Source: Prevotella multiformis DSM 16608
GTDB taxonomy: Bacteria > Bacteroidota > Bacteroidia > Bacteroidales > Bacteroidaceae
DNA length: 64,000 nucleotides
Direction: 5' to 3'
Assembly: GCF_000191065.1 (NCBI RefSeq)
Contig: NZ_GL872282.1
Location: 216,952 to 280,951, forward strand
The notes under the pieces were generated by a model. It did no database searches. It saw only the letters and a list, made by a program, of their open reading frames with translations, and was not told the origin of the DNA. Below, piece after piece: positions 25,606-34,027 of the stretch (the first letter of the stretch is position 1; every line of letters starts with the position of its first letter). Made by a program: the position numbers and the translations under genes.

Positions 25606-27696
25606 CTATTTCTTCCGTCCTGAAAATTTCCTGCTCGTGTTCCTTTCGGGGAACACGAAAGTCGTGTTATAGTCCCCGTCAAAGGCGACTATGGCGTCGA
25701 AGCTCTTGCCCTGCTTGCTCTTGAAGCCTTTGAGCAGCTTCGTATGCCCGTCGGTGAGCAGGTCTTTGATCTCGTCATCGGAAAGGGTGCGGTTCGCTTT
25801 CAGGCGGAACACGGGCAGCCCGCACTCCGCGTTGTCGCAGCGTACCACCTTGCCGTAGAACTGCATGCTGCCCGTCCCGCACTTGGGACACTTGCAGCCG
25901 GAATCCCTGCGGGCGAACAGTTTGTCGCACGAGAGCAGTTCGGAGGTGATTTCGCGTGTGTACGCCTCTATCTCCCTGCGGAAGGTTTCGGCGGGCATTT
26001 CCCCGCGCTCGATGCGTGCCAGATTCTTCTCCCATTCGCCCGTCATGGTTACGTCGGCGATGCGCATCGTCTTCACGACCGAATAGAGGGCAAGCCCTTT
26101 TTCAGTCGGCACAAGCGATTTCTTGCAGCGTTCCATGTAGCCGCGCTTGAAGAGCGTTTCGATAATCGCCGCACGGGTGGCGGGCGTGCCGATGCCGCAG
26201 TCCTTCAACGCCTGACGGAGTGCATCGTCCTCTATGTCCTTGCCCGCCGTTTCCATTGCCGACAACAGTGTCGCTTCTGTATGCAGCGGCTTGGGTTTGG
26301 TCTTTCCCTCCGTGATGGAGCAGCCTTTCAGCGTCAGCGTGTCGCCTTCCCGCCAATCGGGGATGGAGGTTTCTTCCTTGTCCTCCACGCTATAGACGGC
26401 ACGCCATCCGGCTTGCCTGATGACGCTGCCTTTCACCGTGAACTCCACTCCGGCACACTCCGCCGTGACGGTGGCGGTGTCCTTGACGCATTTTTCGGAG
26501 AAAGCCTCGATCATGCGTCCGGCAACCATCTGATAGACGGTGCTGTCCTCTTTGGAGAGGAATAGTGGCTTCTCGCCCGTGACGAGCAGGGCGTGGTGGT
26601 CCGTCACCTTGCCGCCGTCCACGCTTCTGCGTGTCGGGACGCATTTCGGCTGCACCTTGCCTTTCCATTCGGGCAAAGCCCCGATGAAGGCGAGCAGCTT
26701 GGGGATTTCGGCGAACACGTCTTCGGGTATGTAGCGGCTTCCGGTTCGCGGATAGGTGATGAGCTTCTTCTCGTAAAGCTTCTGCGCGATTTCAAGCGTC
26801 TGTTCCGCCGTGAAGCCGTGCTTGGCGTTGGCTTCCTTCTGGAGCGTCGTCAGGTCGTACAGCAGCGGTGTTTCCTCCGTCTTCTCCTTGCGTTCGGCTT
26901 TCGTGACGGTGGCTGTGCCTGCCGACTTCACCTTATTATATAGTTCCGTCGCAGGCTCTTTCTCTTTCCACTTTTCGGAAGAGGAAAACTTCACCGTTCC
27001 TTCATCGCAGCCGTCCGTTGCGATATGGAGCTGCCAGAAGGCTTCGGGCGTGAAGCGGCGGTTCTCCCAATAGCGTGCGCACACCATCGCCAACGTGGGT
27101 GTCTGCACCCGCCCGATGGAGTACGTGCCGTGTCCGGCGGCGATGGAGAGTGCCTGCGTGCCGTTGATGCCCACGAGCCAGTCTGATTCGCTCCGCGCTT
27201 TGGCGGCAAGATAGAGGTTGTCGTATTTGCCGCCCGCTTCGAGGTTGCGCAGTCCCTCGCGGATAGCCTTGTCGGTAAGCGAGCTTATCCAGAGGCGGAC
27301 GAACGGGGTGGTGCATCCGGTATAATGGTAGAGGTAGCGGAAGATAAGCTCACCCTCGCGCCCTGCATCGGTCGCCACGATGATCTGTTCGCTTTCCTTG
27401 AATAGCCGGGCAACGGTCTTGATCTGCGCCACCACGCCGCTGTCGGGCTTGTAGCCCTTCTCCGTCTTTACCTGACGGGGGACGAGCGTGAAGGTGTCGG
27501 GAATGACGGGCAGATTGTCACGGACGAAACCGCGTATGCCGTAGCCGTCGGGCATGGCAAGCTGCACAAGGTGTCCGAACGCCCAAGTCACGGCGTAGCC
27601 GCCTCCCTCGAAATATCCTTCCTCTCTCTTTGTCGCGCCCACGATACGGGCGATCTCACGTGCCACAGACGGCTTTTCTGCAATGATTGTCTTCAT
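25606..27696 (-). CDS. topB: DNA topoisomerase III (Exc)
   Basis: A protein of 696 residues. A TOPRIM domain opens with IIAEKPSVAREIA and has ATDAGREGELIFRYLY. The active-site tyrosine lies in YPRTGSRYIP (near 314). A C-terminal zinc-binding motif reads CKCPKCGTGSMQFYG...CDNAECG. It is a type IA enzyme that relaxes DNA by passing single strands. In CTnDOT the equivalent gene is exc, last of the excision operon xis2c-xis2d-orf3-exc; the gene order here is the same. A leader motif copy lies 34-48 bases upstream of the start. Confidence 0.95.
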   Translation of the reverse strand: MKTIIAEKPSVAREIARIVGATKREEGYFEGGGYAVTWAFGHLVQLAMPDGYGIRGFVRDNLPVIPDTFTLVPRQVKTEKGYKPDSGVVAQIKTVARLFKESEQIIVATDAGREGELIFRYLYHYTGCTTPFVRLWISSLTDKAIREGLRNLEAGGKYDNLYLAAKARSESDWLVGINGTQALSIAAGHGTYSIGRVQTPTLAMVCARYWENRRFTPEAFWQLHIATDGCDEGTVKFSSSEKWKEKEPATELYNKVKSAGTATVTKAERKEKTEETPLLYDLTTLQKEANAKHGFTAEQTLEIAQKLYEKKLITYPRTGSRYIPEDVFAEIPKLLAFIGALPEWKGKVQPKCVPTRRSVDGGKVTDHHALLVTGEKPLFLSKEDSTVYQMVAGRMIEAFSEKCVKDTATVTAECAGVEFTVKGSVIRQAGWRAVYSVEDKEETSIPDWREGDTLTLKGCSITEGKTKPKPLHTEATLLSAMETAGKDIEDDALRQALKDCGIGTPATRAAIIETLFKRGYMERCKKSLVPTEKGLALYSVVKTMRIADVTMTGEWEKNLARIERGEMPAETFRREIEAYTREITSELLSCDKLFARRDSGCKCPKCGTGSMQFYGKVVRCDNAECGLPVFRLKANRTLSDDEIKDLLTDGHTKLLKGFKSKQGKSFDAIVAFDGDYNTTFVFPERNTSRKFSGRKK

Positions 27697-27729
27697 ATTC
27701 TTCTGTCGTTTTGAATTTTACAAATGTTA

Positions 27730-27744
27730 CTTCGGATTTAGTGG
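27730..27744 (-). promoter_or_regulatory. Leader motif copy upstream of topB/exc
   Basis: On the - strand CCACTAAATCCGAAG. All 15 positions can pair with the sRNA segment, one through G-U. It lies in the 59-base spacer between orf3 and topB, about 34 bases before the start codon. Confidence 0.55.
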
Positions 27745-27755
27745 CGGACACGGGA

Positions 27756-29333
27756 TTACATCTTCATGCCCTTGTTGTTTCTTTTCTGCTGCTGTTGCTG
27801 TGCGGTGTCCTTCGGGGCGGTCTGTCCCTTCCGCAACGGCTCTTTCAGGTTCTTGGTAGCCTCGTTGGTCTTGCCCTCGCTGTTCACCGCCACCTGCGTG
27901 CGGCTCTCGTTGGAAGGGGCGACCTTCTGCGCGTTGTCGGGGTTGGTGTCGTAGCGGTACGGGCGTCCCTTCTCCGGGTTGAACTTGATGTACATCGTGG
28001 CGTGGAAGCCCTGCTTGTCGGTCACGTTCTCTAATTTCACGGCTTTGCCAGCCACGTAGTCGGCTTTCTGCTGTTCGGTGAAGTCCACGCCGCTCCATTT
28101 GCTGATGGGGCGGATGCTGCCGTCGGCGTTCGTCCACGTGTTGCGGCGTTGCTCCTTGTTCGTGCCTCCGGCATTCTCCGTACCCTGCGCCTGTCCCTGT
28201 GCGGGGGTGTTCTTCGTTTCCTGCGTCCGGGCGGTACGGGGCGACCTGCCGGTTCCCGGCACGAACTCCACGCCGCGCTGCTCCACGTTCACTTGCAGGG
28301 TGGTGACGAACTTCCTGCCGTCCTTGCGCTCGATGAGCTTGTCGCGCACGGGCAGCCCGGCACGCAGCATGTCCTGCTCCTGCTTGGTGATTTCCGTCTT
28401 GCCGATGCGTTCCGGTATGCGCACCTTGTTCGTCGGGACATCCGTGATTTCGTTCGTCTTGCGGTCAATACTGACGAACGAGGGGATGATCTCGCCCGTT
28501 TCCCTGTCCACGAGGTCCACGACCCTGCCGAGGTTGCCTGTTTCGCGCAGGTTCTTCCGGTCGTCGTCGGAGAACTTGTGTTCCTTGTACTCGTCGAGCT
28601 TCTGCTCCTTGCGGATGAAGTGCGGCACAAGGCTGACATTGCCCTCGCCGTCCTTCTTGAAGGAGAGGCGGGCGTCCAGCTCGAAAGCCTCTCCGCCGAA
28701 ATTGGGCGACACCCTCACCAAGTCGGACTTGCCGTAGTTGAGCATTCTGTTAAGGTCGCCCGACTTTTCAAGGTCGTCGCGCTTCACGCCCCATTTCTCC
28801 TCCAACTCCTGCCAGTTGATCTTGCTCTCGTCGATGGGCTGGTAGCCCCGGTTGCCCTGCGTCTGCTGCGGGCTTTCCTGATTCTGTTCGTTTTTCTGTT
28901 CCATCTCTTCCTGTTTTTTAGGTTCGTCATCTTGTTTCTGTTCCGGTTGTTCCTGCTTTTCGGCGGACTGCTCCTCCTGTACTTTCTTTTCGTAGCCGGA
29001 GGTGTCCACCTTGTGGGGCGCAAGCAGTTCCTTGTTGCCGTCGGGGTCTTTCAGCAAGTCCTTGATAACCTCCAGCAGCTTGTCGGCTTGGTCCGCCGCG
29101 ACACGGTAGAAACCGAAGCGGCTGGGTTCCTTGCACTGCCGGAAGAAGTTCTTGAAGAAGTTGTCCAGCACGTCGCCGTGCCGGTCGAATTGCAGGAAAC
29201 TCTGCGCGTTCTCCGCTTTCGCGGGGATGCGCTTGGGGGAGCCGTCGGCGTTCAGCCCGGCTACCACGCTGATTTCGCCCGTCTTCTCGTCACGGACAAC
29301 CAGCACGTCCTTTTCGTCTTTTTTCTTTGCCAT
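27756..29333 (-). CDS. DUF3945/DUF4099 protein (orf3 of the excision operon)
   Basis: A protein of 525 residues starting MAKKKDEKDVLVVRDEKTGE. It contains a DUF4099-like N-terminal part (SFLQFDRHGDVLDNFFKNFF), a Gln/Glu-rich low-complexity linker (about 120-165), and DUF3945 repeats: SKINWQELEEKWGVKRDDLE, then FELDARLSFKKDGEG and RPISKWSGVDFTEQQK. The tail is Gln/Lys-rich. It equals orf3 of CTnDOT by position between xis2d and exc. The role is unknown; a scaffold or DNA-binding partner of Exc is possible. Confidence 0.85.
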   Translation of the reverse strand: MAKKKDEKDVLVVRDEKTGEISVVAGLNADGSPKRIPAKAENAQSFLQFDRHGDVLDNFFKNFFRQCKEPSRFGFYRVAADQADKLLEVIKDLLKDPDGNKELLAPHKVDTSGYEKKVQEEQSAEKQEQPEQKQDDEPKKQEEMEQKNEQNQESPQQTQGNRGYQPIDESKINWQELEEKWGVKRDDLEKSGDLNRMLNYGKSDLVRVSPNFGGEAFELDARLSFKKDGEGNVSLVPHFIRKEQKLDEYKEHKFSDDDRKNLRETGNLGRVVDLVDRETGEIIPSFVSIDRKTNEITDVPTNKVRIPERIGKTEITKQEQDMLRAGLPVRDKLIERKDGRKFVTTLQVNVEQRGVEFVPGTGRSPRTARTQETKNTPAQGQAQGTENAGGTNKEQRRNTWTNADGSIRPISKWSGVDFTEQQKADYVAGKAVKLENVTDKQGFHATMYIKFNPEKGRPYRYDTNPDNAQKVAPSNESRTQVAVNSEGKTNEATKNLKEPLRKGQTAPKDTAQQQQQKRNNKGMKM

Positions 29334-29352
29334 CTGAAAAATGTTTTAATGG

Positions 29353-29703
29353 TTATTTTTGAAAGAAATTATGGATACGGGCCTTGTAGAAGGCTATATC
29401 TTCCTTGCGGAAGTCCTTTACATGTTCGGAGAGGAACGTCAGCACGTCCGCCTCGCTGTAATAGGTCTTTTTGCCGAGCGTCTTGTAAGGCAGCGCGCCG
29501 ATGCTGCGGTAGCGTTGCAGGGTGCGCTTGCTGATTTGGAGCAGCATGCACAGGTCTTGGTTGTCGAAAAGCCTGATCCCGTTCATCGGGTTCGGGGCTT
29601 TGCCGGACGGCTGCATGGAGAGCAGCATCTCGTCCTGACGGTCGAGCCGTTCCATCACCTTCTGCATCCAGTTCTCGAAATTGTTGCGGGTAAGCAGTTC
29701 CAT
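29353..29703 (-). CDS. xis2d: Xis2d-type helix-turn-helix excision protein
   Basis: A protein of 116 residues. The N-terminal helix (NNFENWMQKVMERLDRQDEM) is followed by a MerR/excisionase-type helix-turn-helix (QDLCMLLQISKRTLQRYRSIGALPYKTLGKKTYY) and a C-terminal helical tail. In CTnDOT the small DNA-binding proteins Xis2c and Xis2d bend the att region so that integrase can excise the element. The assignment rests on order and size. It starts three bases after the upstream stop codon. Confidence 0.85.
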   Translation of the reverse strand: MELLTRNNFENWMQKVMERLDRQDEMLLSMQPSGKAPNPMNGIRLFDNQDLCMLLQISKRTLQRYRSIGALPYKTLGKKTYYSEADVLTFLSEHVKDFRKEDIAFYKARIHNFFQK

Positions 29704-29706
29704 GTC

Positions 29707-30063
29707 CTACGTCCTCCTTCCTTTGGGTCTGCCGCCCGTGCGCAGCGTGTGGTTGCGTTTCAGCTGTTCCGGTGTCGCGGCTTCGCCCGTGACGGTGCTG
29801 TCTTCGAGCAGGCGGTCTATTTCAGACTGCCGGTAGCGGCACTTGCCGCGCAGCACGACATAGGCGATGCGCTGTTCGCTGCGCATGCGCTGGAGGGTGC
29901 GGCAACTCACGTTCAGCAGGTGCGCCGCCTCGCGGGTGGTGAGCAGCCTGTCGGGGGATTCTTCCTTCCTACCGCCGGAAACGGCACGCACGTGTGCCGC
30001 TATCTCGGCTATCTGTTCCGTCAATGCGGTGAAGGCGGAACTTTCCATCGTTATCACTTTCAT
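29707..30063 (-). CDS. xis2c: Xis2c-type helix-turn-helix excision protein
   Basis: A protein of 118 residues starting MKVITMESSAFTALTEQ. The helix-turn-helix lies at about residues 40-80 (LLTTREAAHLLNVSCRTLQRMRSEQ), with the beta-wing Y-V-V-L-R-G-K-C-R-Y following. The C-terminus is basic (RTGGRPKGRRT). It is the first gene of the excision operon, so RteC should act at its promoter in the 30064-30349 gap. The frame is open to 30297, but the upstream part lacks family sequence. Confidence 0.85.
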   Translation of the reverse strand: MKVITMESSAFTALTEQIAEIAAHVRAVSGGRKEESPDRLLTTREAAHLLNVSCRTLQRMRSEQRIAYVVLRGKCRYRQSEIDRLLEDSTVTGEAATPEQLKRNHTLRTGGRPKGRRT

Positions 30064-30349
30064 ATTCAGTCCTTTCTTTTGGTTTATTTGCATGAACATA
30101 GGCTGCGCCTCGGCATACCGTTCAAGCGAGCTTGACGTGCTGCGCTCGGCTTGCGCTATGTTTCTGCGACAAAATTCGGCAATAAACCAAAGGGGCTTTA
30201 ACAGCTCACTACGTGGCTCACGTAAGATTTTTACGGATAATGGCTCCGTAACCCGGACAGACGACGCAACAAGCTGCCTTTTAGTGGGAAACGGCACGTG
30301 TTCAAGGCGGCTTCGTTACCTTTGCGGCAAACTCTGAAATGTTTTGCTT
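30064..30349. promoter_or_regulatory. Divergent control region of the excision operon and the helix-turn-helix pair
   Basis: It has no gene. It holds TCAAGC-GA-GCTTGA (30122-30135), paired copies of CTGCGC...TCGGC (near 30104-30118 and 30140-30154), and ACATAG/CTATGT ends enclosing them, so it can fold into a large hairpin. TACCTTTG at 30317-30324 is a -7 element for the + strand gene at 30350. RteC binding is expected here from the CTnDOT literature; I could not place the site exactly. Confidence 0.5.
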
Positions 30350-30643
30350 ATGGAAATAGTATCTATCGAGAAAAAGACCTTCGAGATGATGGTGGCGTCC
30401 TTCAACGCCCTCGCGGAGAAGGTAGCCGCCCTGAGGCGCAGGAGCGACGGCGGGCGGATGGAAAGGTGGCTCACGGGCGAGGAGGTCTGCGGGCAGTTGA
30501 GGATCAGCCCGCGCACGTTGCAGACCTTGCGTGACAGGCGGCTTATCGGCTACTCGCAGATTAACCGCAGGTTCTATTACAAGCCGGAGGAGGTCAAAAA
30601 GCTCATTCCGCTTGTCGGCACGCTCTATCCCTGCGGGAAATGA
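30350..30643 (+). CDS. Helix-turn-helix protein
   Basis: A protein of 97 residues starting MEIVSIEKKTFEMMVASFN. It has an N-terminal helix (MMVASFNALAEKVAALRRR), a helix-turn-helix (TGEEVCGQLRISPRTLQTLRDRRLIGYSQ) and a wing (NRRFYYKPEEV). It is paralogous to the Xis2c and Xis2d proteins and to the next gene, so four related DNA-binding proteins lie within 1.7 kb. The promoter at 30317-30324 faces it. CTnDOT has two similar orf2-type genes here that were not required for excision, as far as I recall. Confidence 0.8.
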   Translation: MEIVSIEKKTFEMMVASFNALAEKVAALRRRSDGGRMERWLTGEEVCGQLRISPRTLQTLRDRRLIGYSQINRRFYYKPEEVKKLIPLVGTLYPCGK

Positions 30644-30665
30644 TTTGATTTTTATTATTCACAAC

Positions 30666-30680
30666 CCACTGAATCCGAAA
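30666..30680 (+). promoter_or_regulatory. Leader motif copy touching the start of the second helix-turn-helix gene
   Basis: CCACTGAATCCGAAA, whose last A is the first base of the ATG at 30680. Fourteen of 15 positions can pair with the sRNA seed, two through G-U. Confidence 0.5.
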
Positions 30681-30988
30681 TGATGATGAACGAGAACAAT
30701 GAAGTGTTTACAATGGAGGACGAGCCGCTTGCCTCCGTCGTGCAGAACATGCGCAAAGGCTCGAAATGGCTCTCCGCCTTTCTGGAAAGTTACCGCCCGC
30801 CGTTGGACGGGGAACGTTACCTGACGGACAGGGAGGTGGCGGAACTGCTCCGTGTCAGCCGCCGCACCTTGCAGGAGTACCGCAACAACAGGGTGCTGCC
30901 CTTTATCCTTTTGGGAGGGAAGGTGCTTTACCCCGAATCGGGGTTGCGTGAGCTGCTGGAGGCGAACTACCGCAAGCCGATGGAATAA
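30680..30988 (+). CDS. Helix-turn-helix protein
   Basis: A protein of 102 residues starting MMMNENNEVFTMEDEPL. The helix-turn-helix and wing are YLTDREVAELLRVSRRTLQEYRN and LPFILLGGKVLYPESGL, clearly the same family as the other three small genes nearby. It is 36 bases downstream of the previous gene, in one transcript that ends at the strong hairpin 31004-31050. Starts at 30683 or 30689 are also possible. Confidence 0.8.
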   Translation: MMMNENNEVFTMEDEPLASVVQNMRKGSKWLSAFLESYRPPLDGERYLTDREVAELLRVSRRTLQEYRNNRVLPFILLGGKVLYPESGLRELLEANYRKPME

Positions 30989-31003
30989 GGCGGCTGCATG
31001 AAA

Positions 31004-31050
31004 AAAAAGGAAACGGGCAACTCCTTCACGGGGCTGTCCGTTTCCTTTTT
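31004..31050. terminator. Bidirectional terminator between the helix-turn-helix genes and the RhuM-like gene
   Basis: AAAAAGGAAACGG (31004-31016) and CCGTTTCCTTTTT (31038-31050) form a perfect 13-base stem with A-rich and T-rich flanks, suitable for both convergent transcripts. Confidence 0.85.
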
Positions 31051-31079
31051 ATTCTTATTATTATATGTCTTCTGCGTTT

Positions 31080-31442
31080 TCAGCAATACCCGGCTTTTCC
31101 GTTCTGTATGAACATCACGTATGCCTGCCGCTTTTCCTTCGAGAGTGCTTTCTCTACCAGCCACGTGCGGAACACGTGTGCATGGTAGGTGTTCAGCCGG
31201 AAGGCAACGGGGATGATGATTTCAAGCGAGTAAACATCCGCGTGCAGCCCGTTTTCAAGCCGCATGTAGCGGCACACCTCGTAGTCGTTCAGCACGTCCG
31301 GCTTGCGGACGGCTCTGATGGCGGCGTTCACAGCCGGGACGCCCGTGTGGAACAGTCCGGCGATTTCTGTGGCGGTCATCCATATCTCGTTACCGGTTAC
31401 GCTGACCGTGTTGTCCTCTATGATGATGGTTCCTCGTGTCAT
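31080..31442 (-). CDS. RhuM/KilA-N-like small protein
   Basis: A protein of 120 residues starting MTRGTIIIEDNTVSVTGNEIWMTATEIAGLFHTG. The opening (strand, WMTATEIAGLFH, then a conserved turn) resembles the N-terminal domain of RhuM virulence-type and phage antirepressor-like proteins, which are DNA-binding. The C-terminal half (FRLNTYHAHVFRTWL) is the usual end of the RhuM domain; longer RhuM proteins carry a second domain that is absent here. It lies 13 bases downstream of the integrase gene, so it is co-transcribed with it. A role in control of integration is possible, but that is inference. Confidence 0.65.
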   Translation of the reverse strand: MTRGTIIIEDNTVSVTGNEIWMTATEIAGLFHTGVPAVNAAIRAVRKPDVLNDYEVCRYMRLENGLHADVYSLEIIIPVAFRLNTYHAHVFRTWLVEKALSKEKRQAYVMFIQNGKAGYC

Positions 31443-31455
31443 GGCTTCTCTGTTT

Positions 31456-32691
31456 TTAGATGGTGCAACATGAAAATTCCTCGATGCCGTTCAACCTTGC
31501 GGCAAGGTTCTCCATGTCTTGGTTGAGCTTCTCTTTGGTGATTTTCGCGTATATCTGCGTCGTCTTTATGCTCTTGTGTCCCAGCATGGAACTCACCGTT
31601 TCGATGGGTACGCCGTTGGAGAGGAACACCGTCGTGGCTGCCGTGTGGCGGCTCTGATGCCACGTGATATGCTTGGTGATACCGCAACGCTTGGCGACGG
31701 AACGGATTCCGGCAAGGCACGTGTTGTAGTGGGGAACGGGGAAAATCCTGCCGTTCCCGCACAGACCCCGGTATTTGTCGATGATGCGCTTTGCGATGTC
31801 GAGCAGGCGGATATTGGACACCACGCCCGTCTTCTGGCGGTTGATGTTTATCCACTCGTGTTCGTCGAAGTAGGTATGGATGTTCTCTTCCGTCAGGTTG
31901 CGCATGTCGGCGAACGACAAGCCCGTGAAGGCGCAGAACAGGTAGAGGTCGCGGTAAAGCTCCTGCTTGGCGTTTTTCAGCCTGCCCTCCATCAGCAGCC
32001 GGATTTCCTCTTTCGTCAGGAAACTGCGTGTCGTTTCCTCCTTCTTGATTTCATACTCCCGGAACGGGTCGCGTGTGAGCCACTCGTTGTTGATGGCGAT
32101 GAACACCATCGTCCGCAAGGGGCAGACATACAGCCACACGGTATTGGTGCAGCAGTGCTTGTCCGTGCGTAGGAACATCTCGAAGTCGGAGATGAAAGCG
32201 GGCGTAAGCTCTTTCAGCGCGATGTCCTTCACGCGGTAGCGGATGGTGAGGAATTCTTGCAGGTGCTTGTAAACGGTCTTGTACTTCAGGAGCGTGCCTT
32301 TGGCTTTCATGCCAGCCTCCACCTGTTTCTCGTAGTCCTCGTTGTGCTGGCGGAACACCTGCATCAGCGTGTGGTAGCGGTGTTCCAGTCCGAGAAAGGC
32401 GTTCTTGACCTTCTCCGCCGTGACGAAATTGTCACGCTCCATGATTTCCTGATAATGTCTGTTGATGCGCACACGCATCTTGTCGAGCATGCGGTTCGTT
32501 TCGAGTGCCGCCGTGCTTCTGCCCGTGACACGTCCCCCTTTGGTGTCCCACAGCTTGGGATCGACGGTCAGTTTGCAACTGAACTGCGTCTGGCTGCCGT
32601 CCACCGTGATGCGTCCCATGACGGGTACTGTCCCGTCCTTTTTCACTACCTGACGTTTGAGGTAGTAGATTACTGAAAATGTACTCTTCAT
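31456..32691 (-). CDS. int: IntDOT-type tyrosine recombinase
   Basis: A protein of 411 residues starting MKSTFSVIYYLKRQ. An arm-binding/SAM-like region occupies about 1-100, a core-binding domain about 105-210 and the catalytic domain about 225-400. Catalytic positions: TGLSFADM puts Ser259 where most family members have the first Arg; Lys287; His345 and Arg348 (HQSR); His372 (LGHKS); nucleophile Tyr381. Loss of the first Arg in favour of Ser259 is the known hallmark of IntDOT. It integrates and excises the element with little need for core homology. The start at 32691 was chosen from family sequence. Confidence 0.95.
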   Translation of the reverse strand: MKSTFSVIYYLKRQVVKKDGTVPVMGRITVDGSQTQFSCKLTVDPKLWDTKGGRVTGRSTAALETNRMLDKMRVRINRHYQEIMERDNFVTAEKVKNAFLGLEHRYHTLMQVFRQHNEDYEKQVEAGMKAKGTLLKYKTVYKHLQEFLTIRYRVKDIALKELTPAFISDFEMFLRTDKHCCTNTVWLYVCPLRTMVFIAINNEWLTRDPFREYEIKKEETTRSFLTKEEIRLLMEGRLKNAKQELYRDLYLFCAFTGLSFADMRNLTEENIHTYFDEHEWININRQKTGVVSNIRLLDIAKRIIDKYRGLCGNGRIFPVPHYNTCLAGIRSVAKRCGITKHITWHQSRHTAATTVFLSNGVPIETVSSMLGHKSIKTTQIYAKITKEKLNQDMENLAARLNGIEEFSCCTI

Positions 32692-33011
32692 CGTCCTTAA
32701 TTTTTTTAGGTTCAAAATTAGTCGGTGAAGAGTCCGTCGCCGGTACGCAAAACGGGGAGGAACGGCGCAATCTTTTTCCGTAACCGGATTTGTTGCGTGG
32801 GTTGTCAATAACTCACTAATCCTTAACGCCTTGTTTCGTTATCCGTGTCCGTTTGTCGCCTTTTCGGGCATGGTTACGGACAAGTAACGTAGCGGCGTCC
32901 TGATTTGGCTTTAGGGGTGATTGCGATGGCTTCACGAATAATCGGAAGCACAACTGAAACCCTTGTAACTCAATTCTATCACTATATCTTTCCGCATTTC
33001 ACTTTTTTGTA
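32692..33011. other. Right-end region of the conjugative transposon (integrase leader)
   Basis: This 320-base stretch has no gene. It should carry the integrase promoter and the arm-type binding sites for IntDOT, because the integrase gene is the last gene of the element. I see no clear long repeat by eye. The element boundary is placed at the core-like sequence 33012-33021. Confidence 0.5.
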
Positions 33012-33021
33012 GTAACTTTGT
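33012..33021 (+). other. Candidate attachment core overlapping the next promoter
   Basis: GTAACTTTGT matches 9 of 10 positions of the CTnDOT core consensus GTANNTTTGC. It contains TAACTTTG (33013-33020), a Bacteroidetes -7 element, 20 bases before the HAD gene start. The other end of the element lies outside the window, so the junction cannot be confirmed by comparison. Confidence 0.55.
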
Positions 33022-33040
33022 AGCCAAAAGTGACACAGAC

Positions 33041-33829
33041 ATGGCTATTAAAGCAGCTTTCTTCGATATAGACGGAACACTGGTATCGTTTCAGACACAC
33101 CGGATTCCAGATTCAACGGTCAAGGCCATTGAACAGGCAAAAGAACGCGGGGTAAGAATTTTCATTTCCACAGGACGACCCGCGGCCATCATCACGAACA
33201 TCGATGCCATCCGCCATCTCATTGACGGATATATCACCTTCAACGGAGCACGTACGTTCATCGGCGACGAGGACATTACGCTGATGCCCATCCCCGAGCA
33301 GGAAGTCCGCGCGATGATCGCCGATGCCAGCCGGCGGAATTATGCGGTAGTAGTATGTGGAAAAGAGGATATCGGCATCCACAACCACACCAGTATCTTT
33401 GATGAGGTCTTTGTCCGTGGCTTAGGGGTCAACAACATTGATATACACAAGCCGATAGAACCGCTGTTGCGCCGGCCGGTTCTCCAGCTTACCCCGTTCT
33501 TCAGCGTGGACGACGAGAAGCTGATCCTTCCTTCCATGCCTCACTGCATAGCAGCCCGGTGGAATCCGCATTTTACAGACATCACCGTGCGGGGAGCCGA
33601 CAAAGGGAATGCCCTTCGCCGACTGACGGAGCATATCGGAATCAGCCCGGAGGAGTGCATCGCTTTCGGCGACGGCGGCAACGACATGAGCATACTCCAT
33701 GCAGCAGGCATCGGGGTGGCCATGGGCAATGCCAATGAGGAGGTAAAGGCAGCGGCTGATTACGTGACGACAAGTGTGGATGAAGACGGTATATGCAACG
33801 CCTTCATCCATTTCGGGATAATTCCATAA
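33041..33829 (+). CDS. Cof-type HAD-IIB sugar-phosphate phosphatase
   Basis: A protein of 262 residues. HAD motifs: FFDIDGTL (nucleophile Asp9), ISTGRP (motif II), ADKGNALRRL (motif III Lys) and FGDGGNDMSIL (motif IV). The cap between about 85 and 190 is of the C2B type. Members hydrolyse sugar phosphates and related metabolites in the cytoplasm. It is the first chromosomal gene after the transposon; its -7 element is at the junction, and no good -33 TTTG stands at the right distance (TTTC near 32989), so the insertion may have changed its promoter. Confidence 0.92.
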   Translation: MAIKAAFFDIDGTLVSFQTHRIPDSTVKAIEQAKERGVRIFISTGRPAAIITNIDAIRHLIDGYITFNGARTFIGDEDITLMPIPEQEVRAMIADASRRNYAVVVCGKEDIGIHNHTSIFDEVFVRGLGVNNIDIHKPIEPLLRRPVLQLTPFFSVDDEKLILPSMPHCIAARWNPHFTDITVRGADKGNALRRLTEHIGISPEECIAFGDGGNDMSILHAAGIGVAMGNANEEVKAAADYVTTSVDEDGICNAFIHFGIIP

Positions 33830-34027
33830 TGGGTTCTGTCTTCATAACTCATTCGTCAAAACACTGCCTGTCAACTTCTCGTTCCTTCCGCCTTCAAGTA
33901 TATCAGCAACGGGACACGTGCAGGAAACCGGACGACTGAAAACATACGGTGAATGACAGAGCCGGCTGCAGAAGCGGCACGTTTATTGCAGACTTTGATC
34001 TATGGATTTTGAATTAAACAAGTGACA

